Source: Actinomycetota bacterium (GTDB lineage: Bacteria; Actinomycetota; Acidimicrobiia; IMCC26256; VFJJ01). From it: a stretch of DNA of 54,831 nucleotides. This document shows positions 34,819 through 43,280 of the stretch, in pieces (position 1 is the stretch's first letter; each line of letters begins with the position of its first letter). The position numbers and the translations under genes are program-made. The stretch lies in assembly GCA_009886115.1 (NCBI GenBank), contig VFJJ01000049.1, positions 1-54,831 on the forward strand, written 5' to 3'. Under the pieces are notes generated by a model. That model had not been told where the DNA came from. It saw only the letters and a program-made list of their open reading frames with translations, and searched no databases.

Positions 34819-36016
34819 GGTCGCCGTCGCCCGCAGGTGACCTGGGATCGGGTGCGAACGGCTTGTCGAGCGACACGGTCCCGGGCCCGAAGACCTCCCC
34901 CAGCTCGTACCCGGCCAGCTCCTGGCTACTCGTCGAAACGTCGGCCATCTCCGGCGGTGTGACGGGATCCTCCAGCTCCGCAGCCCGCCTCCGGCTCGGG
35001 ATCAGCCCCTGCGGCCGGAAGATCATCATGACGACGAGCGCGATGCCGAAGAGCATCACCCGCTTGTCCTCGAATCCACGGAAGCGCTCCGGCAGATAGG
35101 CGATCATGGCAGCCCCGACGATCACGCCGACGAGGTTCCCCGATCCCCCGAGCACCACTGCGGCGAGGAACAGGATCGAGAGGATGAGTTGGAACGTTCC
35201 CGGGCTAGCCAGACGGTGCTGGCTCGCATAGAGCGTGCCGCCCGCGCCACCGATACCGGCACCCATCGCGAACGCCCAGAGCTTGAACGTGAACGTGGGA
35301 ACGCCCATCAGCTCGGCGGCGTCCTCGTCCTCTCGGATGGCCGTCCAGGCGCGGCCGACACGACTGCGTTCGAGCCGCCGCACGATGAAGACGATCAGCA
35401 CGACCAGCGTGAGCCCAAGCCAGTAGAACGGTCGGTCGTCGAGGACGTTGTCGAACTCCAGGCCGCCCACGTTGGGCGGGACGGGGATGTCGGAGATGCC
35501 GCGGGGCCCGCCGATGCTCTCGGTGTTGTTGGCCGTGAGGCGGATGATTTCGCCGAAACCCAGCGTAACGATGGCCAGATAGTCGCCCCGCAGGCGCAAC
35601 GTCGGCGTGCCCAGGATCGCCCCGGCTGCCATGGCCAGGGCGATGCCCGTCGGGAGCACCAGCCACCAGTTCCAGTCGTGCAGGCCACCCAGCACGGCGG
35701 TTGCGTAGGCGCCGATGGCGAAGAAGGCCACGAACCCCAGATCGAGCATCCCGGTCCGACCCACGACGATGTTGAGGCCGATGGCCATCATCACGTAGAT
35801 GAGGATCGGAAAGAACAGGACCGACTCCCATTTCGTACCCTGGGTCTCGATCAAGCCGAGCGGGATCTCCGGGAGTAGGTACAACAACGCCACCCCGACC
35901 GTCCCGATCGTGTACCGCGCCGCCCGGGGAAGGCCCGTCCACGCTCCCTGGAGAGAACTCGAAATCCCCAGCGGTCCGCGCCGCCTCAAGCGCACTGACG
36001 CCCACACGGTGCTCAT
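34811..36016 (-). CDS. livM: Branched-chain amino-acid-type ABC permease LivM
   Basis: 401 residues with about nine membrane segments from TIGTVGVALLYLLPEIPLG on. Family marks are GLNIVVGRTGMLDLGFVAFF, LRLRGDYLAIVTLGFGEIIR and WTAIREDEDAAELMGV (the EAA-like loop that contacts the ATPases), then GGTLYASQHRLASPGTF. A soluble C-terminal extension of about 70 residues after RPQGLIPSRRR is Pro/Ser/Asp-rich. It overlaps livH by 4 bp and livG by 8 bp, so translation is coupled. Confidence 0.95.
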   Translation of the reverse strand: MSTVWASVRLRRRGPLGISSSLQGAWTGLPRAARYTIGTVGVALLYLLPEIPLGLIETQGTKWESVLFFPILIYVMMAIGLNIVVGRTGMLDLGFVAFFAIGAYATAVLGGLHDWNWWLVLPTGIALAMAAGAILGTPTLRLRGDYLAIVTLGFGEIIRLTANNTESIGGPRGISDIPVPPNVGGLEFDNVLDDRPFYWLGLTLVVLIVFIVRRLERSRVGRAWTAIREDEDAAELMGVPTFTFKLWAFAMGAGIGGAGGTLYASQHRLASPGTFQLILSILFLAAVVLGGSGNLVGVIVGAAMIAYLPERFRGFEDKRVMLFGIALVVMMIFRPQGLIPSRRRAAELEDPVTPPEMADVSTSSQELAGYELGEVFGPGTVSLDKPFAPDPRSPAGDGDHG

Positions 36017-36999
36017 GCGCGAGCCTTTCCGAGGCTCTCACCGAGCAGACCCGTGGGCCGGAACATCAACACGGCAACCAACAGGGTGAAGGAGATGACG
36101 TCCTTCCATTGGGTGCCGAACAGCGCCGAGCCGTAGTTCTCCACGAGGCCGAGGACGAACCCTCCCAGAAGTGCCCCCCGGAGATTGCCGATCCCTCCCA
36201 GCACGGCCGCCGTGAAGGCCTTGACCCCGAGGATGAAGCCGATGTTGTACCGGGTCTGCTCGAGGAACACCATGTCGAGGAGGGCGGCACCGCCGGCCAT
36301 GAGCCCGCCGAGCAGGAACGTGAGCACGATCACCCGGTCGATGTTGACGCCCATGAGCTGCGCCGTCTCGGAGTTCTGGGCCACGGCCCGTACGCCTCGA
36401 CCCAAACGTGTCCGGCGCACGAACTGGTCAAGGGCGACCATCATGAACAACGCCGAGAGGATGATGAGCACCTGGTCGGCCCGAACGTCGTACCCGAAGA
36501 GCGTGAAGACCGTGTGGGTCTTGTCGAAGAGCCGGGGGAACTGCTCGAAGTTTCGTCCCCTCCACAAGGCGAAGGCCTCCGAGATGGCGAACGACGCCCC
36601 GATGGCCGAGATCAGCGCCGCGAGCCGGGTCGAGCCCCGTCGACGGAGTGGGCGGTAGGCGATGCGCTCGAGCACGACCGCCGAGGCTCCTGAGACCGCC
36701 ATGGCGATGACGAGGCAGAACAGCAGGACCCCGATGAGCGCAATCCCCGTCTTCTTGGGATCGCCGGGATCGAAGCCCAGCCATTGCGTGGCATAGAGCG
36801 CCCCGAAGGTCCCGATCATGAAGATCTCGGAATGGGCGAAGTTGATCAGGCGCAGCACGCCGTAGACCAGGGTGTACCCCAACGCGACGAGCGAGTAGAT
36901 CGCTCCGATGGTGGCCCCGGTGACCGTGTAGTCCCAGAAATTGTCGCGTAGCAGGCGCGCGCCCTCTGAAAGCGAAGCCAGCACCACCGTCGCGATCAC
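36013..36999 (-). CDS. livH: Branched-chain amino-acid-type ABC permease LivH
   Basis: 328 residues with about eight membrane helices. GAIYSLVALGYTLVYGVLRL and NFAHSEIFMIG are LivH marks, RGVRAVAQNSETAQLMGVNI is the cytoplasmic coupling loop, and VKAFTAAVLGGIGNLRGALL closes the core. It lies 142 bp downstream of livJ, and two hairpins in that gap probably lower its expression relative to the binding protein. ATGA overlap with livM. Confidence 0.95.
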   Translation of the reverse strand: MIATVVLASLSEGARLLRDNFWDYTVTGATIGAIYSLVALGYTLVYGVLRLINFAHSEIFMIGTFGALYATQWLGFDPGDPKKTGIALIGVLLFCLVIAMAVSGASAVVLERIAYRPLRRRGSTRLAALISAIGASFAISEAFALWRGRNFEQFPRLFDKTHTVFTLFGYDVRADQVLIILSALFMMVALDQFVRRTRLGRGVRAVAQNSETAQLMGVNIDRVIVLTFLLGGLMAGGAALLDMVFLEQTRYNIGFILGVKAFTAAVLGGIGNLRGALLGGFVLGLVENYGSALFGTQWKDVISFTLLVAVLMFRPTGLLGESLGKARA

Positions 37000-37033
37000 G
37001 GTCCCCCCGAATGTACCGCTCGAGTTTCGGTGC

Positions 37034-37065
37034 GACGATGGGGGCGCCGAGGCGCCCCCATCGTC
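37034..37065 (-). terminator. Hairpin 2 between livJ and livH
   Basis: A 15-bp perfect stem: 37034-37048 (GACGATGGGGGCGCC) with 37051-37065, loop of two bases. No T-run. It probably attenuates read-through from livJ into the permease genes or protects the livJ mRNA 3' end. Confidence 0.65.
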
Positions 37066-37093
37066 ACCACATCGTGCACATCATGCACCCGGA

Positions 37094-37119
37094 TGGGGCT
37101 CGCTCACCAGTGAGCCCCA
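37094..37119 (-). terminator. Hairpin 1 between livJ and livH
   Basis: TGGGGCTC at 37094-37101 pairs with GAGCCCCA at 37112-37119; a GCTCAC/GTGAGC pairing inside is an alternative. It is 23 nt after the livJ stop. Confidence 0.5.
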
Positions 37120-37141
37120 ATGCGAGCTGGACAATCAGACG

Positions 37142-38332
37142 TCAGCCGCCGATCTGGCCGGCGCCCACGAGCACGCCGCCTTCAACGACGGTGGCATAGA
37201 TCGCCGCCGGTCCGTCGAGCTCACCATTGGGCAGGAACTTGAAGGTCTTGGTGATGCCCTGGAAGCTGGCGGTGCTCAGGAAGGTGTTGATCGCCTCGCG
37301 GGTGGTGTTCCCAGCCGTGATGGCGGCGAGGATGAGGTTCGCCCCGTCGTAGCCCTCGGCCGAGTACAGACCCGGAGCCGAGCCCGAGTCGGCCAGGAAC
37401 TTGGCCCCGAAGTCGGCGCCACCGGTGTAGCCGTCGGGCGAGAAGAACGCCGCAGCGGTCAGGATCGCCCCTTCGGCGGCCTCGGCTCCGGCAGCTTCGA
37501 TGAAGCCGGGGTCGAGCGAACCGTCACCGGAGATGAAGCCTGCCGTCACGCCTCCGTCGACGAGCTGCTTGCGCAACCGGCCGGCCTCGGCGTAGTAGCC
37601 GCCGTACATGACGACGTCGACGCCAGCGTCCTTCACCTTGGTGACGGTCGCTGAGAAGTCTTGCGATGCCGGGTCGACGTGGTCGGTCACCGTGACCTCG
37701 ACGCCTGCGGCTTCGAGCTCCCCGGCGACGATCTCCGCCAGGCTCAGGCCGTACTCCGAGTTGTCGTCGATGACGGCAACCTTCGCGGCCGCCAGCTCGC
37801 CTGCGATGTGCGCGGCGATGGCCGGACCCTGCGAGTCGTCGTTGGCGATCAGACGGTGGAAGATCGTCCAACCGAGCGTCGACAGGTCGGGAGCCGATGC
37901 CGACGGCGTCACGATCGGAAGACCAGCGGCCTCGAAGATCGGGTTGGCCGTGCGCGACTCGCCCGAGAAGGCGGGGCCGACGATGGCCACGATTGCGGCC
38001 TCATCGACAGCCTGCTGGGCCAGCGCCGGTGCGTTGTCGGGGTTGCCCTGCGAGTCGAACGCCTTGTAGCCGATCTGGCACGCCGGGTTGGCGGCGTTGA
38101 ACTCGTTGATCGCCAACTCGGCGCCCCGCGACTCGTTCAGGCCGAGGTTGGCGGCGTCACCGGTCTGCGCGCCGAAGAACGCGATGGTGAGCGGGTCGGC
38201 ACAGACGACGCCGGCAGCGGCCGGGGCCGCCGTCTCATCGGTTGTCGCCACGTCATCGTCGTCGTCACCGCACGCTGCTGCGAGCAGCGCCACGGCGGCG
38301 ATCGGTACGAGCAGTCTGAACCACTTCTTCAT
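37142..38332 (-). CDS. livJ: Branched-chain amino-acid-type substrate-binding lipoprotein LivJ
   Basis: 396 residues. The signal MKKWFRLLVPIAAVALLAAAC ends in a lipobox and is followed by an acidic spacer (GDDDDDVATTDE). The periplasmic-binding fold type I shows in DPLTIAFFGAQTGDAANLGL, IVAIVGPAFSGESRTANPIF, IVTPSASAPDLS and VDVVMYGGYYAEAGRLRKQL. It delivers substrate to LivHM. A good AAGGGG box precedes the ATG. It is the first gene of the operon and has its own leader with a hairpin and a palindrome. Confidence 0.96.
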   Translation of the reverse strand: MKKWFRLLVPIAAVALLAAACGDDDDDVATTDETAAPAAAGVVCADPLTIAFFGAQTGDAANLGLNESRGAELAINEFNAANPACQIGYKAFDSQGNPDNAPALAQQAVDEAAIVAIVGPAFSGESRTANPIFEAAGLPIVTPSASAPDLSTLGWTIFHRLIANDDSQGPAIAAHIAGELAAAKVAVIDDNSEYGLSLAEIVAGELEAAGVEVTVTDHVDPASQDFSATVTKVKDAGVDVVMYGGYYAEAGRLRKQLVDGGVTAGFISGDGSLDPGFIEAAGAEAAEGAILTAAAFFSPDGYTGGADFGAKFLADSGSAPGLYSAEGYDGANLILAAITAGNTTREAINTFLSTASFQGITKTFKFLPNGELDGPAAIYATVVEGGVLVGAGQIGG

Positions 38333-38376
38333 GTGTTCCCCTTGCTGTGATGGGACCCGGCGAGATCTCCGACGGT

Positions 38377-38438
38377 CACCCCGGTCCGCTCCGGGGTGCC
38401 ACAGGTCGATCTTCCAGGCCTGGATTACCAGATGGTAA
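38377..38438 (-). promoter_or_regulatory. livJ leader hairpin and operator-like palindrome
   Basis: CACCCCGG (38377-38384) pairs with CCGGGGTG (38391-38398) in the livJ 5' leader. Further upstream TTACCA/TGGTAA (38425-38430 and 38433-38438, spacer GA) form a 14-bp perfect inverted repeat in an AT-rich patch. The latter is a good operator candidate overlapping the likely livJ promoter. Confidence 0.55.
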
Positions 38439-38498
38439 CAAACCTGAGCCTGAATGTGACGGATGCGTGTCGAAAACTCGCGTCTGCCCGGATCAGGC

Positions 38499-38789
38499 TC
38501 AGCAGTCTTCGCAGAGCTCGATTGCGACGCGGCGGAGGCGTTCAGCCAGCTCGGCGTCGCCGCGTTGGGAGACCCGGACGATGGCGATCTTGAGATCGGC
38601 GATCACCGTGGCCTCGGCGGCGCACGGCGGGCAATCGTGCACGTGCTGGCGAACGTCGGCCTCGAACTCGCTCGGGAACAGCTCCTGGTCGAGCAGGGTT
38701 TGGATGTGGGCGGCTGAGGCCCGACATCGCTCGAGGGCCCGACGTCGCCGCCACGCGGGTGAGCCGGGGACGAGCACGAGAACTCTCAC
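38499..38789 (-). CDS. Zinc-binding anti-sigma factor (RsrA/mycothiol-type)
   Basis: 96 residues. The ZAS motif is present as HVHDCPPC (H49-x3-C53-x2-C56), with an earlier Cys22 and a terminal CEDC pair. Such proteins hold an ECF sigma factor until thiol oxidation releases zinc. It overlaps the sigma gene directly upstream by 4 bp (GTGA), the usual pair. The N-terminal 25 residues are basic. Redox sensing fits a mycothiol producer but is inferred. Confidence 0.85.
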   Translation of the reverse strand: MRVLVLVPGSPAWRRRRALERCRASAAHIQTLLDQELFPSEFEADVRQHVHDCPPCAAEATVIADLKIAIVRVSQRGDAELAERLRRVAIELCEDC

Positions 38790-39478
38790 GACCGGGGCTC
38801 CACGTCGACCATCTCATCGACGGCGATCTCCGAACGATCGAGCGCCGTGCCGGCGATGGCCGCCCGCAGCCGATTCCGGGCCCGGTGCAGACGGCTCATG
38901 ATGGTGCCCACCGGGATCTCGAGGAGGTCGGCGGCTTCCTGGTAGCGCAACCCGCCGATGTCGACGAGGTCGATGACGAGACGGAACGCGGGCGGCAGCT
39001 CGTCGAGCGCCCGTTCGAGGACCTCGTCGTAGATCGGCTCCACGAGGATGTCACCGGGGTCAGCCGATTCGGAGCCGGTACCGGGACGACGGTCGAGGTC
39101 GTCGTCCGCGCCGAGCAGGCGTTCCCGGCTGCGCTGGTCGCGGTTGATGGCCGTGTTGCGGGCGATGCGGAACAGCCAGGCCCGCGGGTAGCGGCCGTCG
39201 AACTGACCGATGCCCCGAAAAGCCTTGAGGAGCGTGTCCTGGGCGAGATCTTCGGCTTCCGCTGCACTCTTCGACATCGATCGGGCCACACGGGCCAGGA
39301 AGGCGATCTCAGGAACGATCCACTCCTCGAAACGCTGCCGCCGCTCTTCGGGCGACACCGGCGGGGCCTGCGCTCTCCGCGTCACCTCGCGATCGTCGGA
39401 TCCATCGCCATCGCCATCGCCATCGCCGACGTGGTCGGCATCGTCGACATCGGGGCTCGGTCGGTCGTCGTCAATCAT
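38786..39478 (-). CDS. ECF sigma factor (SigR/SigH-like)
   Basis: 230 residues. Region 2 reads AEDLAQDTLLKAFRGIGQFD with YPRAWLFRIARNTAINRDQ; region 4 reads LPPAFRLVIDLVDIGGLRYQ followed by EAADLLEIPVGTIMSRLHRA. The N-terminal 40 residues are acidic with a GDGDGDGDG run encoded by a 6-bp repeat. The ATG at 39478 is chosen; a longer frame to 39595 lacks sigma similarity. Co-transcribed with the anti-sigma factor, so it probably directs an oxidative-stress regulon. Confidence 0.9.
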   Translation of the reverse strand: MIDDDRPSPDVDDADHVGDGDGDGDGSDDREVTRRAQAPPVSPEERRQRFEEWIVPEIAFLARVARSMSKSAAEAEDLAQDTLLKAFRGIGQFDGRYPRAWLFRIARNTAINRDQRSRERLLGADDDLDRRPGTGSESADPGDILVEPIYDEVLERALDELPPAFRLVIDLVDIGGLRYQEAADLLEIPVGTIMSRLHRARNRLRAAIAGTALDRSEIAVDEMVDVEPRS

Positions 39479-39616
39479 CAAGCACGCCAGCACGCCATCG
39501 GGAACCGGGGCGGGACGGCGCTCATTCCCCATCCCTGCAGAACACGGCCAGGAGCGTGTCCCTGGGCTCTCTACCCACAGTGTCGGCACGCGCACCCGGA
39601 ACTCTTCTGCGAGACA

Positions 39617-40843
39617 TCAGACTCCTTCGCCCAGTACAGCAGCGATGCGCTCGACACCTTCCACCAGGTCGGCATCGCCGAGCGCGTAGGACATCCGCGC
39701 GTATCCGGGGGCCCCGAAGGCCTCTCCGGGGACGATCGCGACCCGCACCTCGTCGAGCAGCAGATCGGCCAACTCGAGCGTCGAGGACGGTCGCCGACCG
39801 CGGATCTCCCGTCCGAGCACGCCGGCGAAGGACGGGAAGGCGTAGAAGGCACCTTCGGGCTCGACGCAGGTGACGCCAGGGATCTCGTTGAGCATGCCGT
39901 GGATGCGTTGGCGACGACGGTCGAATGCCTCACGGAACCGGGCCACGTCGTCGAGACTCCCCGACACCGCGGCGAGCGCGGCGACCTGGGCGACATTCGA
40001 GACGTTCGACGTGGCATGGGACTGGAGGTTGGTCGCGGCGTCGATGACGTCCTTGGGTCCGATCATCCAGCCCACGCGCCAGCCGGTCATGGCGTAGGTT
40101 TTGGCCACACCGTTGACCACCACGCAGCGCTCGGCCAGCTCGGGGACGACCGTGGGCATCGAGACGAACCGGTGCGAGCCGTAGGTGATGTGCTCGTAGA
40201 TCTCGTCGGTGAGCACCCACAGGTCCCGATCGAGCGCCCACCGGCCGATGGCCTCGACCTGCTCGGGCGAGTAGACGGCGCCGGTCGGGTTCGAAGGCGA
40301 CACGAACAGCACCACCTTCGTGCGCTCGGTGACCGCCGCCTCGAGCTGATCGAGCGTCACCTTGAAGCCGGTCGACTCGTCGGTGGCGATCACGGTGGGC
40401 ACGCCGCCGGCGAGGGTGATGGCCTCGGGGTAGGTGACCCAGTACGGCCCGGGCACGATGACCTCGTCGCCCGGATCGAGGAGCGCAGCGAACGCGTTGT
40501 AGATCGCCTGCTTGCCGCCGTTGGTGACGAGGATCTGTGACGGCTCGACCGCATACCCCGAGTCGCGAAGCGTCTTCTTGGCCAGCGCGTCGCGGAGCTC
40601 GGGCAGGCCGCTCGTGGGCGTGTACCGGTGGAACTTGGGGTCGCGGCATGCCGCGATCGCCGCTTCGACGATGTGGTCGGGGGTCGGGAAGTCGGGCTCG
40701 CCGGCGCCGAAGCCGATCACGTTGTGGCCCGCAGCCTTGAGCGCCTTGGCCCTGGCGTCGACGGCCAGCGTGGCCGAAGGCGCGATCGCTCCGACGCGAC
40801 GCGAGACTCGGGTGCGGGACGGGTGACCGGTCGGGCTCGTCAT
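39617..40843 (-). CDS. aspC: Pyridoxal-phosphate aspartate/aromatic aminotransferase (class I/II)
   Basis: 408 residues of fold-type I aminotransferase. [19 protein letters not shown] is the Igamma-subfamily N-terminal mark, [14 protein letters not shown] holds the PLP phosphate loop, [10 protein letters not shown] the Asn, [11 protein letters not shown] the Asp/Tyr, and [17 protein letters not shown] the Schiff-base lysine. It probably interconverts aspartate and oxaloacetate. Divergent from serC across a 126-bp gap, so both aminotransferase genes share a regulatory region. The ATG at 40843 is chosen over 40885. Confidence 0.92.
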   Translation of the reverse strand: MTSPTGHPSRTRVSRRVGAIAPSATLAVDARAKALKAAGHNVIGFGAGEPDFPTPDHIVEAAIAACRDPKFHRYTPTSGLPELRDALAKKTLRDSGYAVEPSQILVTNGGKQAIYNAFAALLDPGDEVIVPGPYWVTYPEAITLAGGVPTVIATDESTGFKVTLDQLEAAVTERTKVVLFVSPSNPTGAVYSPEQVEAIGRWALDRDLWVLTDEIYEHITYGSHRFVSMPTVVPELAERCVVVNGVAKTYAMTGWRVGWMIGPKDVIDAATNLQSHATSNVSNVAQVAALAAVSGSLDDVARFREAFDRRRQRIHGMLNEIPGVTCVEPEGAFYAFPSFAGVLGREIRGRRPSSTLELADLLLDEVRVAIVPGEAFGAPGYARMSYALGDADLVEGVERIAAVLGEGV

Positions 40844-40895
40844 GGCTCCAGTCTGACTGACCGATCGGCCGCTGCGAGAACGCATTTGCTTGGTT

Positions 40896-40925
40896 CCCCT
40901 GCCCGGCCCTGGCGTCGGGCAGGGG
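40896..40925. promoter_or_regulatory. Hairpin in the aspC/serC divergent region
   Basis: CCCCTGCCCG (40896-40905) pairs with CGGGCAGGGG (40916-40925), loop 10 nt. It lies about 50 bp from each start codon and could be a leader structure of either gene. Confidence 0.45.
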
Positions 40926-40969
40926 CAGGATTCGTGACCGTGCCGAGCCGGCGGCGAAAGTCAGGGTCG

Positions 40970-42091
40970 ATGAGCGACACGAGCCCGATCGTCCTGCCCG
41001 CCGAGCTGCGCCCGTCCGACGGTCGCTTCGGCGCCGGGCCCTCGAAGGTCCGGCCCGAAGCCGTTGCCGCGCTTGGAGAAGCCGCAGGCAGCTATCTGGG
41101 TACCTCGCATCGCCGCGACACCGTGAAGTCGATGGTGCGTCGACTGCGCGACGGCGTCGCCGAGCTGCTCGCGTTACCCGAGGGCTACGAGGTGATCCTG
41201 GGCAACGGTGGATCGCAACTGTTCTGGGACGCCGCGATCTCGTCACTGATCGAGCGTCGCAGCCAGCACCTCTGCTTCGGTGAGTTCTCGTCGCAGTTCG
41301 CGGGCGCCGTCGCAGCCGCGCCCCATCTGGATCCGCCCGAGATCATCGAATCCGGACCGGGCACGCACCCGCTCCCCCACCCGACGCCGGATGTCGACGT
41401 CTACGCCCTCACCCACAACGAGACCTCGACCGGTGTGATGATGCCCATCGTGCGCCAGCCGGGGATGGACGGGCTCGTTGTCGTCGACGCCACCTCGGCG
41501 GCGGGAGCGTTGCGCGTCGACCCCAGCCAGTTCGACGTGTACTACTTCGCGCCCCAGAAGGTCTTCGCCAGCGACGGAGGGCTGTTCTGCGCTGCGCTGT
41601 CGCCGGCCGCCGTCGAGCGCATCGAGCGCATCTCGGCGTCGGGGCGCTGGATCCCCCGCACCCTCGATCTCAGCACTGCGTTGGCCAATTCGCGTCAGGA
41701 CCAGACGCTCAACACCCCGGCGCTGACCACGATCTTCCTGTTCGTGCACCAGCTCGAGTGGATGCTGTCGAACGGCGGGCTCGAATGGGCCGTCCGACGC
41801 TGCGAGGAATCGGCGGCAGCGATCTACGGCTGGGCCGAGCGGTCGGCCATCGCCACCCCGTTCGTCGTCGACCCAGCGCAGCGCTCGACGGTCGTCGCCA
41901 CCATCGACCTCATCGACGGTGTCTCGGCCGATCGGGTCTCGGCAACCTTGCGCCACAACGGGATCGTCGACACCGAGGGCTACCGCAAGCTCGGCCGCAA
42001 CCAGCTCCGAGTGGCGCTGTTCCCGGCGATCGAGCCGTCCGACGTCGAGATCCTCGCCCGGGCCATCGACCACATCGCCCAACGCCTGTAA
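40970..42091 (+). CDS. serC: Phosphoserine aminotransferase (actinobacterial type)
   Basis: 373 residues. LRPSDGRFGAGPSKVRPEAV and SYLGTSHRRDTVKSMVRRLR are marks of the mycobacterial SerC subgroup, VVVDATSAAGALRVD the PLP aspartate, and YYFAPQKVFASDGGLF the Schiff-base lysine. GRNQLRVALFPAIEPSDVE closes the C-terminal domain. It transfers the amino group of glutamate to 3-phosphohydroxypyruvate in serine synthesis. ATG 40970 follows a GTCAGGG-type weak box. The end is 102 bp from the converging WhiB gene. Confidence 0.95.
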   Translation: MSDTSPIVLPAELRPSDGRFGAGPSKVRPEAVAALGEAAGSYLGTSHRRDTVKSMVRRLRDGVAELLALPEGYEVILGNGGSQLFWDAAISSLIERRSQHLCFGEFSSQFAGAVAAAPHLDPPEIIESGPGTHPLPHPTPDVDVYALTHNETSTGVMMPIVRQPGMDGLVVVDATSAAGALRVDPSQFDVYYFAPQKVFASDGGLFCAALSPAAVERIERISASGRWIPRTLDLSTALANSRQDQTLNTPALTTIFLFVHQLEWMLSNGGLEWAVRRCEESAAAIYGWAERSAIATPFVVDPAQRSTVVATIDLIDGVSADRVSATLRHNGIVDTEGYRKLGRNQLRVALFPAIEPSDVEILARAIDHIAQRL

Positions 42092-42193
42092 CCGTGGGAC
42101 TGCGATTGACCCGGTCGCGATTGACCCGCGGCAGGCCGGAGCTCGTCTGAGCGTCACTCCGGCGCTGCCGTCAGGCGGATGAAGCGTCAGGCC

Positions 42194-42649
42194 TCAGGCG
42201 GTCTGGAGCTCGGGGAGCTCCTCGACCTCAGGCCGGTCCCGCAGGGCAGCGGCGATCATCGGTCCGTGGGGGACCGCCACCGCCGGGTCGACGGGAGCGG
42301 GCCGGCACTTGGGCGGCCGACCACGCTTGCGCTTGGTCGGGATCACCTTGCCCCGCATGATGATCTGGCCTCCCCAGACCCCCCAGGCCTCCCGTCGGGC
42401 GAGAGCTCCGTCGAGGCAGGCCCGGGCGACCGGGCAACGCTCGCAGATGGCCTTGGCCAGGTTGATGTCGTCGATCTGCTCGGAGAAGAACAGACCGAGC
42501 AGCGTGCCGTTGCCGTCGTTGCAGCGGGCCTCGACCCACCAGTCGGGCTGACGGGTGCGGAACTGACCTTCGGGCTCGTACTGCTCGGCGGTGCGGCCGT
42601 CGATGCGGCCGTCGATGCGGTCGTCGGAGATGGTGGCGATGGGGAACAT
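42194..42649 (-). CDS. WhiB family Fe-S transcription factor, WhiB7-like with AT-hook
   Basis: 151 residues. The four cluster cysteines are Cys43, Cys69, Cys72 and Cys78 (CxxCx5C for the last three). GVWGG at 90-94 is the turn that contacts sigma region 4. The tail KRKRGRPPK (106-114) contains RGRP, the AT-hook typical of WhiB7, and the stretch EAWGVWGGQ...RGKV...KRKRGRP aligns with the mycobacterial WhiB7 C-terminus. A 40-residue N-terminal extension has an IDGRIDGR repeat, and 38 extra residues follow the hook. A strong intrinsic terminator lies just upstream, with no clear promoter between it and the gene. Confidence 0.9.
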   Translation of the reverse strand: MFPIATISDDRIDGRIDGRTAEQYEPEGQFRTRQPDWWVEARCNDGNGTLLGLFFSEQIDDINLAKAICERCPVARACLDGALARREAWGVWGGQIIMRGKVIPTKRKRGRPPKCRPAPVDPAVAVPHGPMIAAALRDRPEVEELPELQTA

Positions 42650-42703
42650 CGTTCGCTCTCTTCAGTGCTCGGTGGTCGGGTGGTCGGGTGGTCGGGTGTG
42701 TGG

Positions 42704-42740
42704 AAAAAAAGAAGAGGCCGCCGGTTTCCCGGCGGCCTCT
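42704..42740 (-). terminator. Intrinsic terminator (possible attenuator) upstream of the WhiB gene
   Basis: On the minus strand AGAGGCCGCCGG, tetraloop GAAA and CCGGCGGCCTCT form a perfect 12-bp stem (42713-42740), followed by TC and seven T (42704-42710). This is the only textbook rho-independent terminator in the window. It lies 27 nt after the leader ORF stop and 54 nt before the WhiB start. Confidence 0.92.
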
Positions 42741-42767
42741 GGAGCGGAACCCTGGTCCTGGAAGGAC

Positions 42768-43070
42768 TTACGGGGAACTCGGATCCGGAGGCCGGCGGTA
42801 CGGGTAGGCCATGGCCTTGGGGGCATTGACCGTGGCGATGGCGATCGGTCGGAAGGAGCCGGCGGTGCTGCGCTTGGCATGCATCGCCGCCACACCGAGG
42901 CCGAGGCCGAGATCGAGCCCGAACGCTGAGGCGGTGCCGCGCCCTCGGTCGATCGCCGACCAGAACGTCGTCGACCCGGTCGCACCGGCCGGGCTGGACT
43001 GGCCTCCCGCGCACGGGCGCGTGGCGACGCTGGTGCGCCGTTCGCTCGTGCCGAGAACCAGTGCTGCCAT
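42768..43070 (-). CDS. Small protein/leader ORF upstream of WhiB gene
   Basis: 100 residues, ATG 43070 with AGGAG eight bases upstream, TAA at 42768. Codon use has the third-position GC typical of neighbours. The protein is Ala/Gly/Ser-rich with a short hydrophobic part (ASAFGLDLGLGLGVAAMHAK) and a Pro-rich end (YPYRRPPDPSSP). No family recognised. It is followed by the strong terminator and then the WhiB gene on the same strand, with its own likely promoter at about 43170-43200. It could be a real small protein, a regulatory upstream ORF, or both. Confidence 0.65.
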   Translation of the reverse strand: MAALVLGTSERRTSVATRPCAGGQSSPAGATGSTTFWSAIDRGRGTASAFGLDLGLGLGVAAMHAKRSTAGSFRPIAIATVNAPKAMAYPYRRPPDPSSP

Positions 43071-43167
43071 CGGGAGTGCTCCTGGGGTGATCGACGGGTT
43101 GCCGTCGACGAGTCGGTGGGACGTGATCGACGCGAGCGGTCGCGAGCGGCGCGGGCGTCAGCACACA

Positions 43168-43207
43168 AGAAACCACTTTCGCGCACCTGACGTCAAGCGA
43201 TTTATCG
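43168..43207 (-). promoter_or_regulatory. Candidate promoter of the leader ORF/WhiB unit
   Basis: On the minus strand CGATAAATCG (43207-43198) is followed after one base by TTGACG (43196-43191), a good -35. TTTCTT lies 18 bases further (43172-43167), a weak -10. AT-rich DNA directly before the -35 is the known layout of WhiB7-controlled promoters, so autoregulation is possible. Confidence 0.5.
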
Positions 43208-43280
43208 ACCGCTCCGCGTGACCAGAATCGTCACACACTCGAAAAGGGGCCGCGTGGGGCTCGCGCGCTGGGCGAGTTCG

